From Peronospora farinosa (Eukaryota > Oomycota > Peronosporomycetes > Peronosporales > Peronosporaceae): a stretch of 64,000 nucleotides of DNA. Positions 44,926-54,860 of this stretch are shown piece by piece. Each line of letters starts with the position of its first letter. The first letter of the stretch is position 1. The DNA lies in contig CANTFK010000210.1 of NCBI GenBank assembly GCA_947646735.1, positions 62,001 to 126,000 of the forward strand, given 5' to 3'. The position numbers were made by a program, and so were the translations under genes. The notes beneath the pieces were generated by a model, which saw only the letters and a list, made by a program, of their open reading frames with translations, had not been told where the DNA came from and made no database searches.

Positions 44926-46237
44926 TGTGGCGAAGCGAAAGAGTGAATTTCGCAAAGTGTGATCACATATTATCGGTTAAGTCCGAAATGGCCAATATTG
45001 ATGAGTCGCGATCTCGCGGACAATATTGATGAGTCGCGATCTCGCAGAAAGGTTTCGAGATGACGTCAAATGGGATGGAAAACAGTGAATGGTGTAGTTT
45101 GCAGTTCTATGTGGGGTCAAATATGGCCTAGAAACTACGCTATTGTGATCTCCAGTATTTCCGATGGCGATCCGCGTGAACGCGATCGCTAAGAAGGAGG
45201 ATGGGTACATCCAAGTATGTGGAAGACGGTCTGGTGTGGATCACGTCGCTATGGAGGACTGGAATGGTTGGCATGACATGTCACATAGATGGACCATCTC
45301 ACATGACCTGAGAAGCGGTGAAGAGGACAAGTCGTGATCCGGCGGACCGAGATCCGATGCTAATTATTAGTATCGCGATCTGATATTTATTATTAGTACC
45401 GCGATCCGATATTAATTATTAGTACCGCGATCCGATATTAATTATTTAGTACCGCGATCCGATATTAATTATTAGTACCGCGATCCGATATTAATTATTT
45501 AGTACCGCGATCTGATACTAAAATGGTATTAGATCCGAGCGAGGTAGCGATCCAGATCGCGGCGATATTGGAGTGGACCACATTACAAGATCTGATTTCT
45601 CCGAAAGGGCGATACGTGGCAATAGATCCTGAGCTACAGATAGTCAAGATCATAGGTTTTGGTATTTGATTGGTTAACATTAACAGAGTTCAATTTGCTT
45701 CTAAGTACACGTGTCGACTTCTCTTCCGGGCTGGATTCTTTGGCCTCCCGACGTCTCAAGGAAGTCTACATACTACGCAAGTCATATCCCTGGATTATTT
45801 GGCCAGGGATTTCAAGGATTTTCAACAAACAACCCCCCCCTGCGATTGGGCGCAGCACAACAAGAAAAGAACAAGGTACAAGATCGCGAGACGGCTCAAG
45901 TGGTCAGAAGATCAAGTATATCAAGTGGATCAAGTATCTACATTTTTGGACAAGGCGATCTCAAAAGAGATCAGGGCGACTCAAATAGAGCACCCCAAGA
46001 ACAACTGCGATCGTGTGAGGAATTCCACTCGATCGCCCCCCACCTATCCCTAACACAATCAAGTTCAACATCGGCTCAAGTCTACCGAGAAGAGAGCAAC
46101 CCGCCCTATCGACGGGTACATAAGGTGAGGAAGGCTATACACACGGAATCGTGGTACCCCCTCCGCTATTCGGTCGTCCGGGCGCCAGTGGAGAGTTGGG
46201 ATCGCATCAGCAATTTTGCGAGTCCCACTCCACCACA
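44926..46237 (+). repeat. 3' LTR of element E
   Basis: TGTGGCGAAG to CTCCACCACA, 1312 bp. Long stretches are identical to the LTR at 61361-62564. It has six full TTAGTACCGCGATCCGATA units (45355-45525, about 27 bp each) against about three in its partner. Confidence 0.92.
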
Positions 46238-46569
46238 TTGTCGCGTACCAGCAACCCTGTCGCCACAGCATACGGAGTGTCGGCGGCAGAAAAAGCGAAA
46301 AAGCAAAATTCCCAAACCGAGACTCGAACCCGGGTCGCGTGGGTGAAAGCCACGTATCCTAACCGCCTAGACTATTTGGGAGCGCCTATTACAAACCGAT
46401 CATGCCGACCAAATCACATATCGTAACCTACAACTACATACCGCACGCAAACGTGCGTCGGCCAAACAGTCTCACGAATGCATCGCACAACTACATGCTT
46501 CGTGTTTTCGTTCAAATGATCTTCACAAACACGAGTCGGAAGCTTCCCTCATCGCACTGCCTGGTCAAT
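46238..46569 (-). repeat. Truncated unit of the tRNA-Glu tandem repeat
   Basis: The reverse complement matches the 62565-64000 units from GCGACAA back to ATTGACCAG, where G-family sequence takes over. It directly flanks element E and supplies one copy of the TTGT target duplication. Confidence 0.88.
46310..46381 (-). tRNA. tRNA-Glu (anticodon UUC), variant copy
   Basis: 72 nt. The acceptor stem TCCCAAA/TTTGGGA is intact and the anticodon loop is CTTTCAC. One T-stem base differs from the other copies, leaving a G-U pair, so folding is still possible. It is isolated from the array by element E. Confidence 0.85.
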
Positions 46570-46813
46570 TTGTGTCACCTGACTTCCTGTCAGGACAATT
46601 CCAACTACTTTAGTCTCGACGAGTTGGGTAGTACCTGGTGACGATTGACATACCGTCATCGCACCTTCTACTGTGTTGGGAACAGCATTAGTCACATAAG
46701 CCTCTCGCAAGAGCACATCCTGTCCGGTGTCTTATGTAGAGCTAGCGACTGTTCGTGTACGCCAGTCTATCCATGGTAGGTGTTTATCCAGCCAAGGCAT
46801 GCCTAGGATGAGG

Positions 46814-47386
46814 TCATACGGACTCTCCATACCACTGTGAACTTTTTCTTACAAGAGAAGTCACTATAAAGCTGAAGGCGACTTCAGCTTGAACTCCCTC
46901 CGACTTTACGAGCGCGCCGTTCGCTAAACGACCGATCGCCTCTTCTCGCTTGCCATCTTGGCAAAGCGACTTATAAATCGCCGGACTCTTTTTCAGAGCC
47001 GCGAGTTTGACAAAGTTTTGTGATGCACCCGAATCAACGAGAAGGGTCATCACTTGGTCATAGCCTCGTACTCGAGCGCTATAGACCAAAAGGGTTGAGG
47101 TCTGACCTTCAGGGACTATACTACCCATTTGTTCGATCACTCTGAATGTAGGGGTAGCTTCAAAGTCCGCGACAGTAGGGCATCCCGCCCCTACTGCGCT
47201 CCCGCATCTCCCGACCCATCTTGGGCAGGTGCGGAACCCGTGCGTCGTGCACGCTGGTTTTGCAACTCCCTTCGGGTAGTGAACCTTTTTGCTGGATGTC
47301 TTAGCACCAGCAGCAAGCTTGGCATACCAGCGAGACATCATATGGCCGCACTTGTAGCAGATCACATCTGCATTGCCTAACTCCAT
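46814..47386 (-). pseudogene. Zinc knuckle and protease region of element G'
   Basis: CYKCGHMMSRW is the start of a CCHC knuckle, and LLVDSGASQNFV is an aspartic protease core. The frame breaks before 46810, where protease continues in degenerate form (LGWINTYHG on the way to 46640). Confidence 0.75.
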
Positions 47387-47757
47387 AGGAGCGGCATCCG
47401 ACTTCTCGATCGACGGATTATAATAAGCTGTCGCCTAGGAACTGTTGTAGGATTGCTCCTCAGCTAAGACAATGTCAATTGCCTCCTTTATTGGCTTTGG
47501 CACCTTTCTAAGAAAGAGCCTGACGCGATGGGCCGTGCCGTAGTCCGCATATGAACGTAGGCACCTTGATACGTTCCGATATAGGTTCCCCATTAATGGA
47601 CGCCGACATCAAACGACATACTCTTGCAGAGAGCGTTTCGCCTGTCGTGCTCCAAAGAAGCGCGCCATAAGCAACACTTCATTGTCAGGAGGCTAATACC
47701 TGGCGCGATTTTTTGTTTTAAAGATCGCCTATGATGGAAATGCATCAGCATTAGCTA

Positions 47758-48258
47758 TCAGCGCAGAGTATGCCCACTCTGACGCTTTGCCACGCAAGTT
47801 GGACATACCATTCTGGTGTCGTCTTCGATGAGCTGCACCACTCCACATTGCTCCACTACTAATAGCCAGTGAACAATCGTGTGAGGGCTAGTTCCATCGA
47901 ACTTCGGGGGGTCCATCCGAATGGGCCTCGATTGATCAGGCCGGGCAGAGAGCGTCTCAACAGTCCTGTTGAGCGCCTCATTACGTGCCTGCTCAAGCCT
48001 AAGCTCATCCTGAGTCTTAGTGATGGACTCAGCGGTGGCTTGGCTGTTTACCTCGGACGCGTTTCTACGCTGTCCGAGCACAAACGCCTCAAATTGCTTC
48101 AACTGAGCAACATGTTGCTCAGGAGGACAATGCAAGAGATTGACCAGGGCTTGTTCACCAAGTCCCTGCGCCATATGCTCTGCCAACTCCCTATGATGTT
48201 GGGAGAGGTGAGGGAAGTCACTCCAGTCCATATTAAGGACCATGTCAACCACACGCAC
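47758..48258 (-). pseudogene. gag N-terminal region of element G'
   Basis: A 166-codon ORF with a coiled-coil-like ELRLEQARNEALNRTVETL and the Gag core start RMDPPKFDGTSPHTIVHWLL. The rest of Gag (47387-47757) is out of frame. Confidence 0.7.
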
Positions 48259-48302
48259 GCTCAGAGAGACGGGTCGTGGGAAGGACTACTAGTGCTACCA
48301 AT

Positions 48303-48882
48303 TGTAGACGGGCACTTCTATGAAGTTGCTTCGTACTACGAGCACACACCTTATGCACAAGCGAGGAAGCGGTTATACCGTCTTACCTTCGCGTGCGAGG
48401 GTGGTTGGGAGAATGGTCGACTGCTTAAGCAGTCGTACCACCAGTTGCCTCTTGCTTAAGCGAGAGTGCAACGAACTTCTTAACACTAAAGCACCGACGT
48501 CACGCAGAAGTCTTTCAACTTCTCGTGCGTGGTGCGTTTGTTTAAGTAAATTCATGACTGAGCTATATTTTAATTAATTATAACTAAATATATACTTTAA
48601 ATACTGATTGGCTATATATATATATTTAGATCGGGTACGCGACTCTTTAGAAGCGTATCCTGTCGCATGATCTTAAATCTTGATTTAAGATCGCAACTGA
48701 CGTCCTTCTGAGACGTCTTGATGCCTAGCTTCAACTAGCTTCATCCCTTCTTATGTGAATCCATCAATGGATATTACATTCACGAGGGTGGATCACATTT
48801 GTGTATCGCACCCAAGTGACAGGTCAAAAGAAATCATGAATACTTTTAGACCAAACATTAAGTATATTACTTAATGTCTACA
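48303..48882 (-). repeat. LTR of element G'
   Basis: Perfect 7-bp terminal inverted repeats TGTAGAC/GTCTACA. It diverges clearly from the G LTRs at 48940-49526 and 36845-37351. Confidence 0.8.
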
Positions 48883-48940
48883 CTTGGTCGCACTAGTTGT
48901 AACATAACTAGATGCCATGTTACAACTAGTGCGACCAAGT
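48882..48940. repeat. Inverted repeat, 23-bp perfect arms and 13-nt loop
   Basis: ACTTGGTCGCACTAGTTGTA with ACA, loop TAACTAGATGCCA, then the exact reverse complement. It lies between the G' and G LTRs. Each arm is a G-family primer binding site plus flank, placed head to head. Confidence 0.85.
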
Positions 48941-49526
48941 GCAGACGGGCACTTCGTAAAGAAGCTGCCACGTACTACGAGCACACACCTTCGAGCAGCG
49001 TGAGGAAGCGGTAATACCATCTTACCTGGTGGTAGTGTTGGTCGGCGCTTAGAGCGCAGTATAAACCGTTGCCGGTCGCTTATAAGCGAACCGCTCAACG
49101 AACTTTAAAACAAGCGCCTACCTGCGTCACGGAAGCTATTTTCAGTCTTCTCGTGCGCAGTGAGTGTGATGTAGTAAATTAAAGACTGACTTATATTGAA
49201 TAGAAAATAATTAGTTATAAATCTAACTATTGATTGGTCAAAGTTAAAGATCGGATACGCGTCTCTTTAGAAATGTATCCTTGCGTGGGAGCTTGAAATA
49301 GATTTAAGGTCGCTGATGACGTCAGTCTGAAACGTCACCATGACGCCTAGTCCCAACTGGCGTCATCTCCGTAAATGTGAATCCATCCATGGATATCGCA
49401 TTCACGAGGGTGGGTTACATTGATGTACCGCACCCAAGTGGCAGGTCTAAGGTTCCTCGTACCCTTTTAGACCTCCCCGTTAAGTATTCGATACGTAACG
49501 AACCGCGTAACTTTTAGCCCGTTACA
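48940..49526 (-). repeat. G-family LTR
   Basis: 587 bp, TGCAGACGGGC to CCCGTTACA. Its last 85 bp match, inverted, 56978-57057, which identifies the split LTR at the inversion breakpoints. Confidence 0.85.
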
Positions 49527-49680
49527 GGCATATAGCCGTGGGTAAGAACGGTTTATACCGCATTTTAAATCTGTCCTCCCGAAATTGACCCAAGATTTGT
49601 ACTTATACAACAATATAGTATTTCAGTGTATATTTCTCGTTAAACCCTTTTTCTTTGTCCAATTAGCGAAAGTGTAACGT

Positions 49681-49743
49681 AGTCGCGACGGTTAGATACT
49701 ACTCAGATTGTAACAATCTGAGTAGTATCTAACCGTCGCGACT
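49681..49743. repeat. 63-bp perfect palindrome (31-bp arms, 1-nt centre)
   Basis: It starts AGTCGCGACGGTTAGATACT and is an uninterrupted inverted repeat centred on A49712. It sits 26 bp past the stop codon of the ADP-ribosylglycohydrolase-like gene. The rest of 49527-49680 shows no gene. Confidence 0.92.
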
Positions 49744-49769
49744 CGAAAAGCAGGACAGTCTGAAATCGT

Positions 49770-50708
49770 TCAGTGGACAATCTTCTCTGCGAGTTTTTGA
49801 ACTTGCGCATAAACCTTGGTCTTTTCCTTCCATTCAACAGGAATGGCATCACCACCTTGCATGGCTGCAGTGACAGCTCCAATAGCGATGGCGCGGCTGC
49901 AGTTGTCCCCACCCGCCAACATGTTAGCTCGCAACGCTTCCACAAAACCGGCGGAGGTCAGCAGCACAAACAAAGACCCTTGTAGCGCACCAGGCAACGA
50001 GCACGATTTGCCAAAATGAGCGATAGCTGCTGTGGCGTCAGAAAAGGTCTTTGCATCTACTGCGTCAATGACTTGCTGAATAAATGCACGTGTGTCCGTA
50101 CCGATTGCTTCGTTGGACGTAAGTGCCTTTATAGCGTCAGAGATGGCGACTCCTTGCACAACCTGCTGAAGTAGCAGTGCCGTGGCTACCGCCGCGTTTT
50201 CCGCCTCCGCTCCGATCTCGTGCACATGCACAGCCTCGCGGATCTTTTGCAGCAGCAGCGATGAGTCTTCATAATAGGTTGCAACCAGAATGGGTGCCTT
50301 GATGCCGCCGTGTAGATCCTTGCTGGGAGATGCCAGGTCAGGGTACTTATTGCCGGCGTCACCTTTGATAATCATTTCCTTGAAGACGCTGTTCAGTCTA
50401 CCCGTGTAAGTCTTAGCAGCATGGTAGGACGTCATAGCAAACTTCTCCGGCACGAACTCACCCCGTTCCGCCACGTCCTGCAGTAAGGGCAGAATCTCGT
50501 CCCCATACGGCGACAAGGCGCCGCTTTCGTACGAGTAGAAGGGGCAAGACGGCGGCTCATAGAACTCGGGGCCAGCCGAGCCATGCGCCACTGCGAGCTG
50601 CTTCATCTTTTCATCGTCATAGATCCAGTGCAGCCCCATCGTCGCAGCATCGGCTACAAAGCCGCCGGTGATGGCAGCTAACGCGCGCTGTTTCTTCGAA
50701 AGAGACAT
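49770..50708 (-). CDS. ADP-ribosylglycohydrolase / J1-crystallin family protein
   Basis: 312 residues from the Met of MSLSKKQRALAAITGGF; a longer in-frame start at 50795 adds 29 poorly conserved-looking residues. The N-terminus reads GGFVADAATMGLHWIYDDEK and the C-terminus GGDNCSRAIAIGAVTAAMQG with IPVEW. This is the all-helical ARH/DraG fold. Classical members bind two Mg ions through GD(A/S) and GGDTDT motifs to remove ADP-ribose. Here the second motif is GGDNCSR, as in the J1-crystallin branch, so enzyme activity is uncertain. It is divergent from the small membrane-protein gene, about 190 bp away, and likely shares its promoter region. Confidence 0.85.
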   Translation of the reverse strand: MSLSKKQRALAAITGGFVADAATMGLHWIYDDEKMKQLAVAHGSAGPEFYEPPSCPFYSYESGALSPYGDEILPLLQDVAERGEFVPEKFAMTSYHAAKTYTGRLNSVFKEMIIKGDAGNKYPDLASPSKDLHGGIKAPILVATYYEDSSLLLQKIREAVHVHEIGAEAENAAVATALLLQQVVQGVAISDAIKALTSNEAIGTDTRAFIQQVIDAVDAKTFSDATAAIAHFGKSCSLPGALQGSLFVLLTSAGFVEALRANMLAGGDNCSRAIAIGAVTAAMQGGDAIPVEWKEKTKVYAQVQKLAEKIVH

Positions 50709-50896
50709 GGCAGACGTAATGAGTTGCAAAGTGGTGAAGCTTGCGTCTTTTGAGGCAGATTCGAAACTGACAGAAGATATAGAATAATTTGGCAAGTGGT
50801 CTCGTTTTGATTACCTATTTATGGTCAAGCACAATTAGTGTGAAAGTTTGTAGTGTTTCCACGTCTATCGGTACTGAGGCTAAGAAGCGCGTGATA

Positions 50897-51241
50897 ATGA
50901 GTAAAGGCGGCAATGGCACCGTTGTGGGGTTTGCCGTTGTCGTCGCAGCTGGTTTCTTTTCCATTCCATTTATTGCGCACTACACAAAGGTACGTCTTGG
51001 CTTTTTCTCTTCTTTGCAAGGGAATGCTGGGTCATGGGGCTAATTGCTATACTGCTTGACAAAGGGGGCAAACTTGACTGCTCAAAAGGACCCGCTCAAC
51101 GCATCACAAATTCGACGAGGAGCTTACGCGAACAGCGGCTCTCGTGACGCCGGCGCCGATCCAGACTGGGATCTTTCGACGGGGACGTACCGAGGCCGGC
51201 GAGGACCAAGGGCTACTGGACCTAAGCATGCGGAAGAATGA
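50897..51241 (+). CDS. Small single-span membrane protein, 2 exons
   Basis: Exons 50897-50989 and 51065-51241 with a GTACGT donor and an AAAG acceptor give 89 residues. Residues about 8-28 form one hydrophobic helix (VVGFAVVVAAGFFSIPFIAHY). The hydrophilic tail has GAYANSGSRDAGADPDWDLS and a basic GRRGPRATGPK stretch. I do not recognise the family. The reading is supported by both ORFs joining in phase. It lies tail to tail with NAT10. Confidence 0.7.
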
Positions 51242-51342
51242 ATCGACAAGAGTATTGCAATAAAAGGCATGCTGTAGTGCAACGTTTTGGTGTTTCTACA
51301 TATAGAGGGAAACAGGCTGAACTATCTAGCTGAGCTGGAGAA

Positions 51343-54300
51343 TTAGCTCTTCTTATTCTTCTTGCTCTTCTTATTCTTCTTGCGCTCGCTGTCCCCGTCG
51401 ACTGAGCGCTTGTTGTGCTTCTTCAAGTCATTCGAGTCTCTCGATTCTTTCTTGGATTTTGTCTGCTTCTTGCTCTTCACCTGCACAATGGCACCGCTGC
51501 TTTCAGACTGAGCAAGCGCTGCATCCCAGTCGGCATCGTCACCACGAACTGCGTATTTCATGAGATTAAGGCTGTCCAGAAGCTTCTGATGCTGCTTGGC
51601 CTTCTCTTCTTTAGCACCCTCGCGCATTTCCTCATCCAGCGTCGTCCCCGTCGGCGCCATGGCCTGTGACTGTGCGGCAACCTGCATCAGCTTTTTGCTG
51701 TTAGCACTTTCTAGCTCCAGCTGCTTCTCCATGAGCTGCTCAATCTGACCAAGAAATTTCCGCACAGCTTTGTTAAATAGCGCAAGAAGCTGGTTGGACG
51801 GCACATTCAGCTCCTGCTGAATCACATCCACAGACTGGTGCTGCAGCCCGAGGCTCACAAGAATAGCGCGCTGCAGATACGACAGCGACATCTGCGGAAG
51901 GCGCTGTAGGAAGTATAGACGCGCTAGCGAGGGCACCAGATCTACAATCATGTGGTAATCCACCATGTTCTTGCCGTAGGACTTCAGGCGCTTGGCGTCG
52001 TATGGCGTCAACACCATCGCCAGCTCCGCTGGGCTGATCTCTCCGGTACTGCTGCGGTGAAGAGATATATGCTTCTCCTCCTCGTTCGAAACGGGGGTCG
52101 AGCCAACAGCCTCATCGCTTAGCAGCCCAAGTGCAAGCGCGCACGGGAACTTCGCAAAGTCGTAACTAAGCAGCGACGTAAATCGACGACGTGAGTCAGC
52201 TACAAATTCGTCAAGCCAGCCATCTGCCGGAGCTGCAGGGAGATCGTCGCAACGCAGTGAGCGCAACAGGATAGCCGTGTGCTCGCCGGTGAGCTCGTTC
52301 GCTGTCTGTCGGATGTAAACTGAGCGGAACTTCGCGCGAGACCAAAAATTGTGCAGTGGTAGCGTCAGACCGAATGATGTACCGAACCAGTGCAGGCGCT
52401 CACATGGACGCTCATCCAGCGGTAGCAGAAGAGGTGGGAGTATCTTGCGCGGCTTAATCTTTTCCTTGCGAAGCTTGGCCTTCTTTTCTGTCTCGTCGTC
52501 TTCGTCATCGTTATCATCCTCCGGTCTGTCTTCCCCCACCTCCACCTTCTTCTCTTCCGACTCCACATCAGCTACGTCCGTCGTAATTTCACCCTGGTAG
52601 TATTTCGAAAGCAAGTCGATAGCACGAGAACCGTAACCCATACCAGTTACGTCTGGATGGGTGGCAATGCGCACAACACGCGCACCCGAGAGAGCTGCAA
52701 ACTCTGAATCTTGGAACTGCTGTGCCACCGTCCAAGGAATAAGGTCTCCAGAAGCGCGCTGCCCACGGGCCAGCTGGGCTCTCACTGATGCCTTTGAGAT
52801 CTCACCCTCCAGAGCCACCTGTACAACACATAGAACGTCCGGCAACTGGCCAGCATTACCCTGAGCCTCAGCGCCGGGACCAAGAAGAGCAAACACGTGG
52901 TGTGCCGGCGCATCGGACAGAAGCTGTAGGTCATTCGGCTGGTTCTTGTAGTGCGACGACACATACAGCGCCATAATACGCTGCAAAAAGCTCTCCGAGA
53001 GCTTGTGATACGAGAATAGCGAATCGCGGTTCACGTAGTACAGCTCACAATCACGCGGGTGAGGTGTGCCTGCCACAAGACGATGCGACGCGTTCGTCGC
53101 ATCCAGACATAACAGAGCGTTCAACCAGCGTTCAACGGGATCATTAGGAGCGTAACGAATAGGTGTCTCCAGCGACACCTCACGAAGCACACGTGCCGAA
53201 AATGAAGCACTTCCAGCTGCAGTAGCGTGAGCAGCATTGCTTGCCGCCTGCCAACGCTCTTCATGCAGTTTTTGTTCACCTTTGCGGCGTTTTTGGTCAC
53301 CATGAACGCTTGCAGCAGCGCGAGCTGCGGCTTCACCAGCGCTACCCTGCTGTTCGCGCAGCTTCTGTATTAGTTTCAGTGACAGCGAGCGACCAGTACC
53401 TTCGTAACCATTTATGGTAGACGACATAAAAACAAGGTAGGGGCCCAGCAACTTCTTGACGACCGGGAGCGGGATAGCAGCAGCCTCATCAATAGCGACA
53501 AGTTCTGCCTGAGCAAGCTTCTCGTGGTGTGTAGGTTGTATGTACTGAATCGTCTGGCGGTGCTCGCGGAAGATGTTCACCCGAACTACGGCATGATTAA
53601 ACTCCGGATTCGTGCTCTGCACAATTTCGTAATCAAGGTGCTCCTTGTACTTTAACGCATCAAAACCCTTGAACACGAACTCAAAGACAGTCTTGAGGTT
53701 CTCGGGAGTTGGGGCCGTCACAAAGATATTGCTATATCCGTAAGCCACAGCTCCTGCCAGTGCCATTCCCACAGCTGCCGACTTACCGCGTCCACGTCCA
53801 GCAGTCAGCGCTACCGTAGAGCGTAGCGTCTTCTCAGAAACAGCTTCCACAAAGGTGAGAATGGCCTTTGCTTGGTCCAACGTGCGTGCCTGCTCCACAA
53901 GTGCACCAACAGGTTGAGTTTCGCGCAGTGATGTCTTGAGCTCCTGTAGCTCCAGATCGTCTTTAGTAAGCTCTGCCGCTGAGTCACGAGGCGGAAGCGG
54001 TTCAATTTTACGTGTGTGCTTGGATATCGGTAGCACGTTGAGTTCGTCATCGAGCACAACGCATCGTTCACACGAGGCCAGGGAAAGGATAAAGCGCTCG
54101 TTAAAACGAGCGACGAGGTTTTGGTGCGACTCGGTACGGAAGCGCGCGTGCACGTCCATGCTCATGGTGTAGAGCTGCTTGAGGCTGTCCATAGTGCGCA
54201 GTAGCAGCACGACGACGCCGCCGCCCTCGACAGTTTCGATGGTTCGCGCCATGATATTGGGCGTGATAGCTTCAAAATCCTGCAGCACACACATGCCGTA

Positions 54301-54651
54301 GGTGCTGCCCAGCACCTTGTGCGTCTCCTTGTAGTAACACCAACGGATATCGGTGGATGCGATAAAGAGCTCGAACGGATCGTCCTTGCTAGGGTCGTAC
54401 AGTCCTCGCTGCTGTTGCTTCTTGATTTGACGCATGCGCTTTTGACGGTGCGTCGAGAAGCCCAACTCTTTCTTGTAGCACCACAGCACGCGTGGACGTG
54501 CCTTGACTGCCGCCTTGGACAGAATATAGTGCAGGTTCATGACCTGGTCTTTTCCATGGTCACCCACTAGCACTACAAAGGAACGGAAATTCTCTTGAAT
54601 GCAATTTTCTAACAGCGTCCGCACACGAGCATCCACTTTTTTCTTTACCAT
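51343..54651 (-). CDS. NAT10: RNA cytidine acetyltransferase (NAT10/Kre33 family)
   Basis: Single exon, 1102 residues from the Met of MVKKKVDARVRTLLENC; the 67 in-frame codons upstream do not resemble the family. It makes N4-acetylcytidine in 18S rRNA and some tRNAs in the nucleolus, using ATP and acetyl-CoA. Order: N-terminal DUF1726-type domain (residues 1-200, VVLVGDHGKDQV, ELGFSTHRQKRMRQ), helicase-like ATPase with Walker A GRGRGKSA at 285-292 and Walker B AIDEAAAIPLP, GNAT acetyltransferase with VRIATHPDVTGMGYGSRAI, tRNA-binding C-terminal region, and a Lys/Ser-rich nucleolar-type tail. Length is close to human NAT10 (1025), with extra acidic residues in the GNAT region. All key motifs are intact. 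Confidence 0.96.
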   Translation of the reverse strand: MVKKKVDARVRTLLENCIQENFRSFVVLVGDHGKDQVMNLHYILSKAAVKARPRVLWCYKKELGFSTHRQKRMRQIKKQQQRGLYDPSKDDPFELFIASTDIRWCYYKETHKVLGSTYGMCVLQDFEAITPNIMARTIETVEGGGVVVLLLRTMDSLKQLYTMSMDVHARFRTESHQNLVARFNERFILSLASCERCVVLDDELNVLPISKHTRKIEPLPPRDSAAELTKDDLELQELKTSLRETQPVGALVEQARTLDQAKAILTFVEAVSEKTLRSTVALTAGRGRGKSAAVGMALAGAVAYGYSNIFVTAPTPENLKTVFEFVFKGFDALKYKEHLDYEIVQSTNPEFNHAVVRVNIFREHRQTIQYIQPTHHEKLAQAELVAIDEAAAIPLPVVKKLLGPYLVFMSSTINGYEGTGRSLSLKLIQKLREQQGSAGEAAARAAASVHGDQKRRKGEQKLHEERWQAASNAAHATAAGSASFSARVLREVSLETPIRYAPNDPVERWLNALLCLDATNASHRLVAGTPHPRDCELYYVNRDSLFSYHKLSESFLQRIMALYVSSHYKNQPNDLQLLSDAPAHHVFALLGPGAEAQGNAGQLPDVLCVVQVALEGEISKASVRAQLARGQRASGDLIPWTVAQQFQDSEFAALSGARVVRIATHPDVTGMGYGSRAIDLLSKYYQGEITTDVADVESEEKKVEVGEDRPEDDNDDEDDETEKKAKLRKEKIKPRKILPPLLLPLDERPCERLHWFGTSFGLTLPLHNFWSRAKFRSVYIRQTANELTGEHTAILLRSLRCDDLPAAPADGWLDEFVADSRRRFTSLLSYDFAKFPCALALGLLSDEAVGSTPVSNEEEKHISLHRSSTGEISPAELAMVLTPYDAKRLKSYGKNMVDYHMIVDLVPSLARLYFLQRLPQMSLSYLQRAILVSLGLQHQSVDVIQQELNVPSNQLLALFNKAVRKFLGQIEQLMEKQLELESANSKKLMQVAAQSQAMAPTGTTLDEEMREGAKEEKAKQHQKLLDSLNLMKYAVRGDDADWDAALAQSESSGAIVQVKSKKQTKSKKESRDSNDLKKHNKRSVDGDSERKKNKKSKKNKKS

Positions 54652-54860
54652 CGTGAGCAAAGACGAAAAAACAAGACAATGCGATTGTGTCAGCAGGAGG
54701 TGCAAAATGTAAAAAGCATTGGCTGCTGGTGACCATAGGAAAACCGACATATAAATATACCTAAGCAATATCATATGTTTTGTTTTTGCAGCTCTTTTAA
54801 AACCAGAATGGGTCCATGTCTCGATTCCAACTTTGAGTAGCATAATGACCAACTCTTTTC

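Larger units (their letters stand above)
42260..44966 (-). pseudogene. Antisense gene of element E (unknown protein, frameshifted)
   Basis: Four minus-strand ORFs in series form one broken gene. 44346-44966 (starting beside the 3' LTR; a likely Met is in MARSTPENDRHPQ) has a long coiled coil (LQEQEFRGNQLETELNSYHE, LRQQLDAALHMAEGLDEEL). It continues in 44213-44404 and 43548-44216 with more coiled coil and then SGTSARSGTPARSGT repeats. 42260-43414 (384 residues) holds an acidic Ser-rich segment, VAPW, and the conserved end GWFKDLADIYLEYEDRH, ALWEATHFLYIS, RKQRRSR and GHCDLDILLDPYFLHFP. This end is clearly homologous to the antisense gene of element C. It is convergent with pol, 184 bp apart. 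The function is unknown. Confidence 0.72.
37352..46237 (+). mobile_element. Element E, 3' half (pol to 3' LTR)
   Basis: Begins in the linker between protease and RT at LAFEATT and runs through RT, two RNase H domains, integrase, chromodomain, antisense gene, polypurine tract and 3' LTR. It is the exact complement of the 5' half at 57058-62564: nothing overlaps and nothing is visibly missing. The right flank is TTGTCGCG of the tRNA repeat. Confidence 0.88.
46570..48882 (-). mobile_element. Ty3/Gypsy element G', truncated (5' LTR, gag, protease)
   Basis: 5' LTR at 48303-48882, then gag and protease running leftward. It ends before RT, where it meets the tRNA repeat. The primer binding site TTGGTAGCACTAG directly follows the LTR. 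Confidence 0.78.

Noticed and set aside
37352..46237. Elements at 37352-46237 and 57058-62564 as two independent truncated insertions
   Set aside because: The complementary end points, the shared TTGT duplication and the simultaneous repair of the G LTR make one element split by inversion far more economical.
50709..50795. N-terminal extension of the ADP-ribosylglycohydrolase-like protein
   Set aside because: The 29 extra residues are Ser-rich and lie in the shared divergent promoter region. The Met at 50708 fits the family start better.
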